Of a DNA stretch of 64,000 nt, positions 25,159-33,944 are shown piece by piece. The stretch spans positions 124,001-188,000 of the forward strand of contig NZ_JACJKB010000001.1 in NCBI RefSeq assembly GCF_016900375.1. Direction: 5' to 3'. A program made the position numbers and the translations under genes. The number at the start of each line of letters is the position of its first letter. Positions within the stretch are counted from its first letter, which is position 1. Under the pieces are notes generated by a model. The model ran no database searches and was not told where the DNA came from. It worked only from the letters and a program-made list of their open reading frames with translations. This DNA comes from Collinsella tanakaei. GTDB taxonomy: Bacteria > Actinomycetota > Coriobacteriia > Coriobacteriales > Coriobacteriaceae.

Positions 25159-27110
25159 ACGCTTCCCTGTGCGAGGCTTCGCAGGGTAAAGCTGTTCTCG
25201 ATGTAGTGCTCGAGGGCGTAGCGCAGGTCTTCGGATTCGATGTCGTCCGTGAGGTCGACGGCGAGGCATCCGACGGGCTGCGGTACGACCTTCTCGTGCA
25301 GCCGCTCGGCGATGCGCCGCAGGATGTTCAGGTCGGACTCGCTCAGCTCGCCCGCTTGCACGAGGTACTCCACTTGCTCCACCTCGGAGAACATATGCCA
25401 GTAGGTCACCAGGCGCGTGCATTCGCGGTGCCGTCCGGTATCGTCCTCAAGCTCCTGCGCATACCCGTAGGCCTCCTCGTAGACCAGGTGGAAATCGGAG
25501 AGCATATCCGCGGAGCGCCTGATCTCCACATGGTGGTCGATGCTCATGAGCACAAAATCCCAATACGAACGGTTGATCTCGAAGAGCTGCCGGCGGTTCG
25601 CTTCGTAGATGCGCTCCCGTGTCGAGGGAAGCACCAGGCGGTTGACGGCGAGCACGATGATCGCGGCGAGGCATACGAAGAGGAGGCGCAAAGCCATCGC
25701 CGTCGTCTCGGGCATCGTGAGCGAGCACATGGTCAGGGCGAACGAGGTCGACCAGATGGCCTGGATCCAGCTGCCTGGCGAGCAGGCGTACACGAAGGTG
25801 ATCATGACCATGCAGAACACGTAGATCTCGATCGGTTCGGGCAGACCCTGCACCACGAGGAACGAGACGATGCAACCGATCGCCGTGCCCAGCGGCCGCG
25901 TCTTCATGCGGTGCGAGCTTTCCTCGTAGCTCGGCATAAGGAGCAAAAACGCGTTCAAAGGCAGCCAGTACACGTGGTTGAAACCCCACAGCAGGCTGAT
26001 CGAGCAGGTGAGTGCCATCACGATGGAAAGGCGGACGGCGAAGCGGAACTCGTAGGTGTCGGTGTTCAGGCCGGCGGCAAAACGGCGCGCGACCCTGCCG
26101 AGCGGCTCGACCGGCGGAATAAGTCCTCGGTGCCTCGTGGGCCTGTCAGACACGATGATCATCAGGATATGCAGAAGACTTCGGAAGAAGATGCGGATGC
26201 GCCCCTCGGGAAGCTCAACCATATCGAGCAGCATCTGAAGGCAACGGCGGAGCGCCGCGCGCTCCTGGGGCGTATGGGCAACCTTGACCTGACGGATCAT
26301 GGCGGCGACATCATGGAGGCAGGTTCTGTCCGTATCGCCCTGCGCGGACCTCTGCCACGAGGAATCGTCGACGAGGTAGATGGCGCGCTGGAAGAGGGTC
26401 GCATAGAGGTAGTAGCGAAGCGCCATGCGGTCTGGCTTTCGCAGAAGGTTGCGACTGCCGAAGCAGAGTCGATCGAAGGCGCGCTCAAGGTCGGTGAGCT
26501 CCTGCTCGACCTCTTGTGCGTTCGCGCCCTCAGCGAGTCGATCGAGAAGCCCCGCGAGGGTCTCCAAGCTGCTTGCAAGATCGCCTTCGGGGTCGTTTGT
26601 GCGTCCAGCTCGCCAGCGCATGACGAGAAGGATGGCGGCGAGCACCACCGCCGAGTAGGCCGTAACGGTCAGCTGCACCAGGAACTGCTCGAACGGCAGC
26701 GGCCTCAGCTCCAAAAAGACAAAGGCCATAACGTAGGCGAAGTACGCTTTGGGGTTGAACTGGCTCGCCTGAACCATGATGAGCAGGAACGGAACGACGA
26801 TATTGAGTGCAAGGCAGAAAGCGAGATTGAGCGTCGCCACGTAGGCGAGCACGTTGAGCACGAGCAGGGTGGCGACCATGCGCGGAATGACCGAAGTCTC
26901 GAACATCTTGCCGCGTTTGCCTCGAAAGATGATCACAAGGGGAGAGATGATCATCGTGTGCTGGGTTCCGAACAGCAGGATGATCGTTGCGAACAGCAGG
27001 GTGTACAGCAGGCCCGAGCTGAGTGCATCGGGCAAGCGGCGAAGACCTTTGGAGACGGCCGAAGCGGCCGAGCGGCAGATGCGCTCGAGTACCGGTGTCT
27101 CCTCTGCCAT
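25155..27110 (-). CDS. FUSC-family integral membrane protein
   Basis: 651 residues with the two-block layout of the fusaric acid resistance/aromatic exporter superfamily. An N-terminal cluster of about six helices (LLYTLLFATIILLFG, LVVLNVLAYVATLNLAFCLA and others) is followed by a cytosolic domain of about 180 residues. A second cluster (LSIVMALTCSISLLWGFNHVYWLPL, then LGTAIGCIVSFLVVQGL) precedes a C-terminal cytosolic domain. YWLPL followed by RPLGTAIG resembles the FUSC core. The substrate is unknown. The ATG start lies after a run of nine G; a GTG two codons upstream is possible. It is separate from the aromatic cluster upstream on the same strand. Confidence 0.8.
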   Translation of the reverse strand: MAEETPVLERICRSAASAVSKGLRRLPDALSSGLLYTLLFATIILLFGTQHTMIISPLVIIFRGKRGKMFETSVIPRMVATLLVLNVLAYVATLNLAFCLALNIVVPFLLIMVQASQFNPKAYFAYVMAFVFLELRPLPFEQFLVQLTVTAYSAVVLAAILLVMRWRAGRTNDPEGDLASSLETLAGLLDRLAEGANAQEVEQELTDLERAFDRLCFGSRNLLRKPDRMALRYYLYATLFQRAIYLVDDSSWQRSAQGDTDRTCLHDVAAMIRQVKVAHTPQERAALRRCLQMLLDMVELPEGRIRIFFRSLLHILMIIVSDRPTRHRGLIPPVEPLGRVARRFAAGLNTDTYEFRFAVRLSIVMALTCSISLLWGFNHVYWLPLNAFLLLMPSYEESSHRMKTRPLGTAIGCIVSFLVVQGLPEPIEIYVFCMVMITFVYACSPGSWIQAIWSTSFALTMCSLTMPETTAMALRLLFVCLAAIIVLAVNRLVLPSTRERIYEANRRQLFEINRSYWDFVLMSIDHHVEIRRSADMLSDFHLVYEEAYGYAQELEDDTGRHRECTRLVTYWHMFSEVEQVEYLVQAGELSESDLNILRRIAERLHEKVVPQPVGCLAVDLTDDIESEDLRYALEHYIENSFTLRSLAQGSV

Positions 27111-27249
27111 GCGCACCCCCCCCTTGCCGATTGCTCAACGTCTCTAGCATACACCGATTGCCAAGATTATTGATTAAGTGCGTGATATGTCATGGAGTCA
27201 GAAAAGATGGATTGTTTGAGAGCGTGCGATCGCCCCTGCGCAAGCAACA

Positions 27250-27278
27250 AGCCGCCGGATATACGGTTTCCGGCGGCT
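27250..27278 (-). terminator. Terminator-like hairpin after aroQ
   Basis: Perfect 10-bp stem AGCCGCCGGA/TCCGGCGGCT with a nine-base loop, 36 bases beyond the aroQ stop. On the minus strand it is followed by TGTTGCTTG, only moderately U-rich. Confidence 0.55.
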
Positions 27279-27314
27279 ATAGGCTGCATGAATTTCTCGA
27301 TGTTGCGCGTTGGA

Positions 27315-27749
27315 TCAGGCCAGATGGTCCTTCAGCAGGCGCAGGGCATGGGCATAGCCTTCGAGGCCCTCGCCGGTGATCGTGGCGAAGCACGCCGCTC
27401 GTGCGTAGGATACCTGACGGAAGTCCTCGCGCTCTTCGACGGCCGAGATGTGCACCTCGACGGCGGGCAGGGCAACGGCCTTCAGGGCATCGAGGATGCC
27501 CACGCTCGTATGCGTGTAGGCGGCCGGGTTGATCACGATGCCGTCAAAGGTGCCGAGGGCCTCCTGGATCTTGTCGATGATCGCGCCCTCGTGGTTTGAC
27601 TGGAATACCTCGACCTCGTCGTATCCAAGCTCCGTTGCGGCCTTCTTGCAGATGGCGACCAGATCGTCATAGGTCTGACGCCCGTAGATGTCGGGTTCGC
27701 GAACGCCCAGCATGTTGAGGTTGGGCCCGTTGATGACCAATGACTTCAT
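27315..27749 (-). CDS. aroQ: 3-dehydroquinate dehydratase, type II
   Basis: Converts 3-dehydroquinate to 3-dehydroshikimate. It is 144 residues. GPNLNMLGVREPDIYG carries the catalytic Tyr of the flexible loop, FQSNHEGAIID the substrate-binding Asn/His, NPAAYTHTS the conserved Asn and His, and EVHISAVEEREDFR the final motif. The start has GGAGGTTCACTC upstream. It is the last gene of the aromatic cluster, 35 bases after aroEK. Confidence 0.96.
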   Translation of the reverse strand: MKSLVINGPNLNMLGVREPDIYGRQTYDDLVAICKKAATELGYDEVEVFQSNHEGAIIDKIQEALGTFDGIVINPAAYTHTSVGILDALKAVALPAVEVHISAVEEREDFRQVSYARAACFATITGEGLEGYAHALRLLKDHLA

Positions 27750-27784
27750 GAGTGAACCTCCTCAGGATCAAATCGGCGGCCGAG

Positions 27785-29029
27785 CTATTTCCCGATCATG
27801 CGCGGGAGGCGCTCGGACACGGCTCGCGCGGTGTTTGCAGCGCAGTCGAGCGAATCGACGATGATATCTGCCCAGCTGCGATACAGGTCCATGCGCTGCT
27901 CGGCAAGCTTCTGCACACCGTCGCGCGCTGTGATGGGACGCCCCTTGGTCGAGAGCTCGTCGATGGGACGGTTGAGCATGACGATGATGCTGTTCTGGTG
28001 CAGCAAGGGATAGTTCTCGGGACGCGTCACCACGCCGCCTCCGCATGAGATGACGAGCCCCGACGTGGCGGCAAGCTCGGCCAGACAGGCGGTCTCCTCA
28101 CGGCGAAACGCCTCTTCGCCATGGTTCGCGATGTAGTCGGCCGCCGACATGCCGCAGCGCTCGGCGAAGGCGTCGTCGGCGTCGATGTGCTCGCGGCCGT
28201 AGATGGCGGCAAGCTGCTGGCCGACGCGGGTCTTGCCGCTGCCGGGCATGCCGATGAGGGCAATGTTCTGCTCGGTGGCCGAAAGGGATTTCGTCAGGTC
28301 GTAGACAGCCTCGGTATCCACGGGCGCACCGGTATAGCGCTCGACGGCTTGAGCCGCCTGAGCGACGAGCATGAGCAGGCCGCCGACACAGGGGATCCCC
28401 CTGCGCTCGGCATCCATCATGACCTGCGTACGGGCAGGGTTGTAGACGATGTCGACTACGGCCGAGAGGGAGTCGAACAGGCTCAGGTCGACCGGGGACT
28501 CCGGACAGTGGGGAAACATGCCGACCGGCGTGCAGTTGACGATGAGGTCGGCGGACCGATACGCGTCGAGGTTGTCGTAGGTGACCTCACCCGTGCGACC
28601 GACAGAAACCGGATTCGCGCCAAGGTCGGTCAGCACCGTGCGAGCCGTCGTGCCCGCGCCGCCGCTGCCGCCCAGCACGAGGGCCGTCATACCCGAGAGG
28701 TCGATGCCCAGGGATTCCACGAGCATCTTGAATCCGAAGTAATCGGTGTTGTCGCCGCGAAGGCGGCCATCGGGCAGGCGCGTGATGGTGTTTACGTTGC
28801 CGAGACGCTGCGCTATGTCCGACAGCTCGTCGAGATAGGGAATGACCGCGCGCTTATAGGGGATGGTGACGTTCACGCCCGCCCATTCGTCGCCACGAAG
28901 AAAGTCCTCGAGCTGCTCGGACTCTCGCTCGAACCTAACGTAGTCCATACCGGCAAGCTCGCGATAGATCGTCGGCGTGTAACTGTGCCCAAGTACGCGG
29001 CCGAGCACGCCATAGGGCGCCTTCGCCAT
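27785..29029 (-). CDS. aroEK: Fused shikimate dehydrogenase - shikimate kinase
   Basis: One 414-residue protein predicted to do two successive steps. The AroE half (1-245) has GRVLGHSYTPTIYRELAG (substrate loop), NVTIPYKRAVIPYLDE with the catalytic Lys, GDNTDYFGF with the catalytic Asp, the NADP loop LGGSGGAGTTA and INCTPVGM-like IVNCTPVGMFP. After a short linker the AroK half (about 252-414) has Walker A IGMPGSGKTR, HIDADDAF, FRREETACL and SCGGGVVTRPEN. The start abuts the pheA stop. A stand-alone aroK exists at 16499, so kinase activity is duplicated. The symbol is descriptive. Confidence 0.92.
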   Translation of the reverse strand: MAKAPYGVLGRVLGHSYTPTIYRELAGMDYVRFERESEQLEDFLRGDEWAGVNVTIPYKRAVIPYLDELSDIAQRLGNVNTITRLPDGRLRGDNTDYFGFKMLVESLGIDLSGMTALVLGGSGGAGTTARTVLTDLGANPVSVGRTGEVTYDNLDAYRSADLIVNCTPVGMFPHCPESPVDLSLFDSLSAVVDIVYNPARTQVMMDAERRGIPCVGGLLMLVAQAAQAVERYTGAPVDTEAVYDLTKSLSATEQNIALIGMPGSGKTRVGQQLAAIYGREHIDADDAFAERCGMSAADYIANHGEEAFRREETACLAELAATSGLVISCGGGVVTRPENYPLLHQNSIIVMLNRPIDELSTKGRPITARDGVQKLAEQRMDLYRSWADIIVDSLDCAANTARAVSERLPRMIGK

Positions 29030-30175
29030 CTAGACCACCTCCGTGTACGAGCCGATGTAGGTGAAGCGCTCGCAAACGTCGTCGAGCGCATCGAGCAGGG
29101 TGTCAAGAGCCGGGCTGCCCACCGGGCAATCGAGGTCGAAATAGAACATGAACTCGAAGTCACGGTTTCCGATGGGTCGGCTCTCGAGCTTCACGAGGTT
29201 GATATCGAGAGCGTAAAGGCGCTCGAGCACACGGTAGAGCGCGCCGGGTGCATGGGGGAGCGTGAGCATGAGCGAGGTGCGCGTGGCACCTGGATAGACC
29301 TCGGGCGTGGCCGAGATAACCACGAAACGCGTGTAGTTGTTGCCCTCGTCCTGCACGTCGTCGGCAAGGATATCAAGGCCATAGAGCTCAGCGCAGCTGC
29401 GGGAGGAGAGCGCGGCGATATCGGTGCGGTCCGATTTCGCGACGAACTCGGCGGCGCGGGCGGTATTCTCGCACACGTTGACGCGCACGCCGAGGCGGTC
29501 GAGAAGCTCCGAGCACTGGGCGATAGCCTGCTCGTGCGAGTAGACCTCGCGGACGTCCTCGAGTTTCACGCCGGGGCGCGCGAGGAGCTGATGGTCGATC
29601 TTGAGCCTGAGCGAACGGACGATGGAGAAACGATACTCGGCGAGGAGATCGTAGACCGCGTTCACCGAGCCGGCGGTCGAGTTCTCGATGGGGACGACGC
29701 CGTAGCGGCACAGGCCGTCGCGCACGGCGCGGAACACGCCCTCGAAGGTGGAGAGGAAGGTGATGCGCGGCACCGAGAACAGGCGGCATGCGGCGATCTG
29801 GCTGTAGGCGCCCTCGACGCCCTGGCAGGCGATCGTGGCGGTCGGCGGGAAGGGCTCGTCCACGGGCATGAGCGCCGCGCGGGCACGAGCGGATACGCTA
29901 TCGGGGTCGCCCTCGTGCAGGATCTTCAGCTGAGCCGCCTTGTTCATGCTCATGAGCAGCGAGAACAGGCTTGCGACATCGGGCTTGAGCGCCTCAGGGC
30001 TCGCTTCGACTAGGCGGAACAGCTTGTCGCGCTCGCGGGCGGGGTCAAAGACGGCCTTGCCCGTCGCCCGCTTCGACGCCGCCACGTCGGCGGCGAGGTC
30101 CATCCGCTCGCAGAACAGCTGGAGGATGCCGTCATCGATCTCGTCGATGCGCTTCCTGATATCGGTGAGGTCCAT
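29030..30175 (-). CDS. pheA: Bifunctional chorismate mutase / prephenate dehydratase (P-protein)
   Basis: Makes phenylpyruvate from chorismate. It is 381 residues: a chorismate mutase domain (about 1-90, DIRKRIDEIDDGILQLFCER), a prephenate dehydratase domain (about 112-290, GVEGAYSQIAACRLF, VVPIENSTAGSVN, NYTRFVVI), and a C-terminal ACT domain (about 298-381, TSLMLTLPHAPGALYRVLE; LVKLESRPIG) that usually senses phenylalanine. The ribosome binding site AAGGAGAAGT lies immediately after the end of a 90-bp inverted repeat (30193-30406) that separates this gene from aroC. Confidence 0.95.
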   Translation of the reverse strand: MDLTDIRKRIDEIDDGILQLFCERMDLAADVAASKRATGKAVFDPARERDKLFRLVEASPEALKPDVASLFSLLMSMNKAAQLKILHEGDPDSVSARARAALMPVDEPFPPTATIACQGVEGAYSQIAACRLFSVPRITFLSTFEGVFRAVRDGLCRYGVVPIENSTAGSVNAVYDLLAEYRFSIVRSLRLKIDHQLLARPGVKLEDVREVYSHEQAIAQCSELLDRLGVRVNVCENTARAAEFVAKSDRTDIAALSSRSCAELYGLDILADDVQDEGNNYTRFVVISATPEVYPGATRTSLMLTLPHAPGALYRVLERLYALDINLVKLESRPIGNRDFEFMFYFDLDCPVGSPALDTLLDALDDVCERFTYIGSYTEVV

Positions 30176-30192
30176 ACTTCTCCTTACCCATG

Positions 30193-30406
30193 TTGTCCAC
30201 CTTCAGGACTGAGATGCTTCCGGGCACCCGGCGGCGCGGGGCGGCTGGCCTCTCTGGGGACGTAGCCGGGAGGCGCCACGCCGATCGCCGCGGTAAAGCC
30301 GTCATCCGGGGTCTTTGGCGTGGCGCCTCCCGGCTACGTCCCCAGAGAGGCCAGCCGCCCCGCGCCGCCGGGTGCCCGGAAGCATCTCAGTCCTGAAGGT
30401 GGACAA
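30193..30406. repeat. Composite long palindrome (perfect 90-bp arms), aroC-pheA gap
   Basis: Arms 30193-30282 and 30317-30406 are exact inverse complements over 90 bases with a 34-base spacer. The inner part of each arm holds the 21-base unit shared with the palindromes at 56-58 kb (GGCCTC, TC, TGGGGACGTAGCC; 30248-30268 and its inverse at 30331-30351). The outer part holds modules shared with the palindrome at 35997: GTCCACCTTCAGGAC (compare GTCCACTTTCGGGAC) and GGGCACCCGGCGGCGCGGG (compare GGGCATCCGGTGGCGCGGG). It therefore looks like one palindromic element nested in another. It would fold into a very stable hairpin in the operon mRNA, ending 17 bases before pheA. Confidence 0.9.
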
Positions 30407-30413
30407 CGGACGA

Positions 30414-31514
30414 TTAGATGCGCGGGAGGCCGTCTTCGAGGACGGCGTCGTAGAGCGCGAGAGCACAGACGGCTTCCGCTACGGGAACGGCGCGCGGCAC
30501 GATGCAGGGGTCGTGGCGGCCGTGGATGGAAAGGTCGGCATCGGCGCCTGCGTCCATGTCGACACTCAGCTGCGGCTGCGCGATAGAGGGCGTCGGCTTC
30601 ACGGCCATCTGCCAGACGATCGGCATGCCGTTCGTGATGCCGCCGAGGATGCCGCCCGCATGGTTGGTCTGGGGTGCAACATGGCCGTCGAACATGCGAT
30701 AGGCATCGTTGTTTTCGCTGCCCTTGAGATAGGCGGCGGCAAAGCCTGCGCCAAATTCGACCCCCTTGACTGCAGGAATGGCGAACGCCGCTTGCGCGAT
30801 ACGGTTCTCGATGCCGTCGAACATCGGGTCGCCCACGCCGACGGGCATGCCGTAGGCGACGCACTCGATGATGCCGCCAATGCTGTCGAGCCCGTCACGG
30901 GCGCGCAGGATTGCCTTGCGCATCGCGTGCGCGGCATCCGCCGAGATGCAGGGGAGCTGCCCTGCAAGGATCGCCTGCTGCTGCTCGGCGCGATATACCA
31001 TGGGATCGAGCGCCTCATCGGCGATACCGTCGGGGCCGAGCGTCGCGATATGCGCGACGATATGCACGCCCATGTGCTCGAGGGCCTGCTTGCAGATGCC
31101 GCCTGCGATGCAGATCGGGGCGGTCAGGCGTCCCGAGAAATGTCCGCCGCCGGCGACATCATGGGCGTTGCCGTACTTCACGCGCGCGGGATAGTCCGCA
31201 TGGCCCGGACGCGGGATGCGCCGAAGCTCATCGTAATCGCGCGAGCGCGTGTTGGTGTTGCGGATGATCGCGGCGATGGGGGCTCCGTTCGTGTGGCCGT
31301 CGGTGATGCCGGCGATGAACTCCGGGACATCACCCTCTTTGCGCGTCGTCGCCGTGTCGGAGCGTCCGGGCGCGCGTCGGGCCATGAAGGCGTTGAGTTC
31401 CTCAACGTTTACGGGGATGCCGGCGGGAATGCCGTCGAGCGAGCATCCGATGGCAGGGGAGTGCGACTGCCCGAAGACCGAGAGGTGCAGCACGTTTCCG
31501 AATACCGATGGCAT
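30414..31514 (-). CDS. aroC: Chorismate synthase
   Basis: FMN-dependent conversion of EPSP to chorismate. It is 366 residues. Family segments: FGQSHSPAIGCSLDGIPAG at the N-terminus, RRAPGRSDTATTRKEGD, GITDGHTNGAPIA, RPGHADYPARVKYG and GGGHFSGRLTAPICIAGG, and MFDGHVAPQTNHAGGILGG near the C-terminus. It starts five bases after aroA. Its stop is eight bases from the large palindrome, so the hairpin may protect the 3' end of an aroF-to-aroC transcript. Confidence 0.96.
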   Translation of the reverse strand: MPSVFGNVLHLSVFGQSHSPAIGCSLDGIPAGIPVNVEELNAFMARRAPGRSDTATTRKEGDVPEFIAGITDGHTNGAPIAAIIRNTNTRSRDYDELRRIPRPGHADYPARVKYGNAHDVAGGGHFSGRLTAPICIAGGICKQALEHMGVHIVAHIATLGPDGIADEALDPMVYRAEQQQAILAGQLPCISADAAHAMRKAILRARDGLDSIGGIIECVAYGMPVGVGDPMFDGIENRIAQAAFAIPAVKGVEFGAGFAAAYLKGSENNDAYRMFDGHVAPQTNHAGGILGGITNGMPIVWQMAVKPTPSIAQPQLSVDMDAGADADLSIHGRHDPCIVPRAVPVAEAVCALALYDAVLEDGLPRI

Positions 31515-31519
31515 GGCGG

Positions 31520-32839
31520 CTACTCCTCGCTCAGCTCGACCTTGCCGCCGAGCATCCGGTAGTGATCGAAGAAATCGGGGTACGACTTGTTAACGGCTTC
31601 GGCGCCGCGGATCACGACGTCTCCCGTGCAGCGGATGGCGGCGATGGCCGCCATCATCGCGATGCGATGGTCGTTATGCGAATCGACGGTTCCGCCGGCG
31701 AGGCTCGGCTGTCCATGGATGACAAGGCTGTCATGGTCGATAGCCACGCGCGCGCCGAGGGCGTTCAGCTCCGAGGCGGTCGTGGCGAGGCGGTCGGACT
31801 CTTTGATGCGCAAGCGGGCGCAGTCGCGGATAATCGATGTGCCCTCGGAGACCGCCGCCACAGCCGAGATGACCGGAACGAGGTCGGGGATGTCCTGTGC
31901 GCTCATAGAAAAGGCGTGCAGGCTGTCGGGCTGGACCGTGGCCGCCTGAGGAGCGCGTTTCGTGCGCGCACCGAAGCGCGAGAGCGCGGCGAGCACGTTG
32001 CGGTCACCCTGGGCGGAGGTGAGCGAGATACCCGTCACCTCGACGGGGCCGCTCGAAAGGGCGCCGGCGCACAGCCAGAAGGCCGCGTTCGACCAGTCGC
32101 CCTCGACGTGCACCTGGCCCGGGGTGCGGTAGGGCGTGCCTCCGTAACGGAAGGTGGTCATCTCGTCGATGCCGTTCGGCGCCATGGAGCGCTCGACGGC
32201 GATGTCGACACCGAAGAGCTTGAGCGCCTGTACGGTAAGGTTGATGTAGGGGCGGCTTTCGATACGGCCGCGGACCTCGATCTCGCTCGCGCCGGGAAGC
32301 AACGGAAACGCCAGCAGCAGGCCGGAGATGAACTGCGAGCTGACCGTGCCGGGGAGCACGAACCTGCCGGGGCGCAGGCGGCCCTTGGTGGCAAGCGGGA
32401 AGCCCCCGTCGCTGACGAGATCGGAACCGGCGGCCATGAGCTCATCCGACAGCGGGGCCAACGGGCGCTCGCCGAGCCTGCCCGCGCCCGTGAAGACGGC
32501 GTCCGCACCGAGGGCGCAGGCTACCGGCAGCAGGAAGCGCAGCGTGCTTCCCGATTCGCCGCAGTCGAGGGCCGCCCCCTGGAAGGCCTTGAGGATGCCG
32601 AGCTCGATGCTCTTGGGCACAGGATGGACCTCGTAGCCGTCCTCGACGCGCTCGATGCGCGAGCCGAGAGCGGCCATGCAGCGCACGGTTGCGTCGATAT
32701 CGGCGCAGGTGGTGTTGCAGACGACATGGGTCGTTCCGCTCGACAGGGCCGCCGCGATGATCAGGCGGTGTGCCATCGACTTCGAGGCGATGGCGGGAAC
32801 GCTGCCGGTAAGCGGTGCCGGGTGGATCCTGGCTAGCAT
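31520..32839 (-). CDS. aroA: 3-phosphoshikimate 1-carboxyvinyltransferase (EPSP synthase)
   Basis: Transfers enolpyruvyl from PEP to shikimate 3-phosphate. It is 439 residues. GSVPAIASKSMAHRLIIAAA contains the conserved Lys-Ser and Arg of the active site (usually written GDKSISHR), LDCGESGSTLRFLLP the PEP-binding LxxGNAGT-like loop, and LPGTVSSQFISGLLLAFPLL and FRYGGTPYRTPG follow. KESDRL and DHRIAM occur as IKESDRLATT and NDHRIAMM. The SVPAIASKS and CGESGS variants differ from the E. coli type, as in other divergent EPSP synthases; glyphosate response cannot be judged from sequence alone. Confidence 0.94.
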   Translation of the reverse strand: MLARIHPAPLTGSVPAIASKSMAHRLIIAAALSSGTTHVVCNTTCADIDATVRCMAALGSRIERVEDGYEVHPVPKSIELGILKAFQGAALDCGESGSTLRFLLPVACALGADAVFTGAGRLGERPLAPLSDELMAAGSDLVSDGGFPLATKGRLRPGRFVLPGTVSSQFISGLLLAFPLLPGASEIEVRGRIESRPYINLTVQALKLFGVDIAVERSMAPNGIDEMTTFRYGGTPYRTPGQVHVEGDWSNAAFWLCAGALSSGPVEVTGISLTSAQGDRNVLAALSRFGARTKRAPQAATVQPDSLHAFSMSAQDIPDLVPVISAVAAVSEGTSIIRDCARLRIKESDRLATTASELNALGARVAIDHDSLVIHGQPSLAGGTVDSHNDHRIAMMAAIAAIRCTGDVVIRGAEAVNKSYPDFFDHYRMLGGKVELSEE

Positions 32840-32846
32840 GTGTGCA

Positions 32847-33938
32847 TCACTGACCTTTCACGCCGAGGCCATCGGCGATGATGGATTTGAACAGGTCGAG
32901 CCCGACGGTATCGATCGAGCAGGCGCCGATTCGGCGCGGGATCACAAGGTCGATGGTATCACCATGCCGCTTCTTGTCGTGCAGGGCGGCGGCGTAGACC
33001 TCCTCTACGCTGCGATCGGTCGTGGTGGCAAGGCCGTGCTCGCGGCAGAGCAGCTCGATACGCTCGACTATCTCGGCTTCGCAGGCGCCACGCGCCGCTG
33101 CCGCGCGGGTGATGGCGGTCATGCCGATGGCGACGCAGGTCCCGTGGCCCAGGCGGTAGTTCTCGCTCGCCTCGACGGCGTGCCCGATGCTGTGCCCGAA
33201 ATTGAGGAGCTTGCGCGCCTGCGCCTCGCGCTCATCGGACACCACGACCGCACGCTTGATGTCGACGTTGCGCGTGACGATGAGCTCGACGAGCGGTACG
33301 TTGGCGCGCAGGAGGTCGAGGGTGAGAGGGTTCGCCTCTAGGAGCTCGAACAGCTCGGGATCGGCGATGACGGCGTGCTTGATGACCTCACCGCAGCCGT
33401 CGGCAAACTGCTCGTCGGAAAGGGTGGCCAAGCAGCCGATGTCAGCAATGACTGCCTTGGGCTGCCAGAATGCTCCAGCGAGGTTCTTGCCCGCCTCGAG
33501 GTCGATGGCGCACTTGCCGCCCACGGAGGAGTCCACCATGGCAAGCAGGCTCGTGGGAACCTGGACGTAGGCACAGCCGCGCATATAGGTGGCGGCTGCG
33601 AAACCGGCCATATCCCCCGTCACGCCGCCGCCCAGTGCGACGACGACGTCGGAGCGGGTGTATTCGCGCTCGGCCATGAACTCGAGGATACCGAGATAGG
33701 TGGCTGCGCGCTTGTGCTCCTCACCGGCCTCGAAGGTAAAGATGTCAACCGTATAGCCAGCAGCCTCAAGACCCTCACGGACCGGTGCCGCGTACAGCGG
33801 CCCGACGTTCGAGTCGGTCACGATGAGGGCACGCTCGCCTCCGCAGGTCTCTCGGCAGATGTCGCCGACGCGTTCGAGCAGAAACGTGCCGATATGCACC
33901 TGGTAGGGACGGGAGGTGTCAACGTCGATGATCTGCAT
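32847..33938 (-). CDS. aroB: 3-dehydroquinate synthase (intact)
   Basis: NAD- and divalent metal-dependent cyclisation of DAHP to 3-dehydroquinate. It is 363 residues with all motifs: VALGGGVTGDMAGFAAA, PTSLLAMVDSSVGGKCA, GCGEVIKHAVI (metal Glu), LLNFGHSIGHAVEA (metal His) and LGHGTCVAIGM (metal His). This complete copy contrasts with the degenerate paralogue at 17029-18126. It sits between tyrA and aroA with gaps of six or seven bases. Confidence 0.96.
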   Translation of the reverse strand: MQIIDVDTSRPYQVHIGTFLLERVGDICRETCGGERALIVTDSNVGPLYAAPVREGLEAAGYTVDIFTFEAGEEHKRAATYLGILEFMAEREYTRSDVVVALGGGVTGDMAGFAAATYMRGCAYVQVPTSLLAMVDSSVGGKCAIDLEAGKNLAGAFWQPKAVIADIGCLATLSDEQFADGCGEVIKHAVIADPELFELLEANPLTLDLLRANVPLVELIVTRNVDIKRAVVVSDEREAQARKLLNFGHSIGHAVEASENYRLGHGTCVAIGMTAITRAAAARGACEAEIVERIELLCREHGLATTTDRSVEEVYAAALHDKKRHGDTIDLVIPRRIGACSIDTVGLDLFKSIIADGLGVKGQ

Positions 33939-33944
33939 GGGCGA

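Noticed and set aside
25206-27173. 655-codon plus-strand frame opposite the FUSC-like gene
   Set aside because: The minus-strand frame has coherent membrane helices and a family pattern; the plus frame is charged low-complexity sequence.
28121-30013. 630-codon plus-strand frame opposite aroEK and pheA
   Set aside because: Both minus-strand genes have all catalytic motifs; the plus frame has none.
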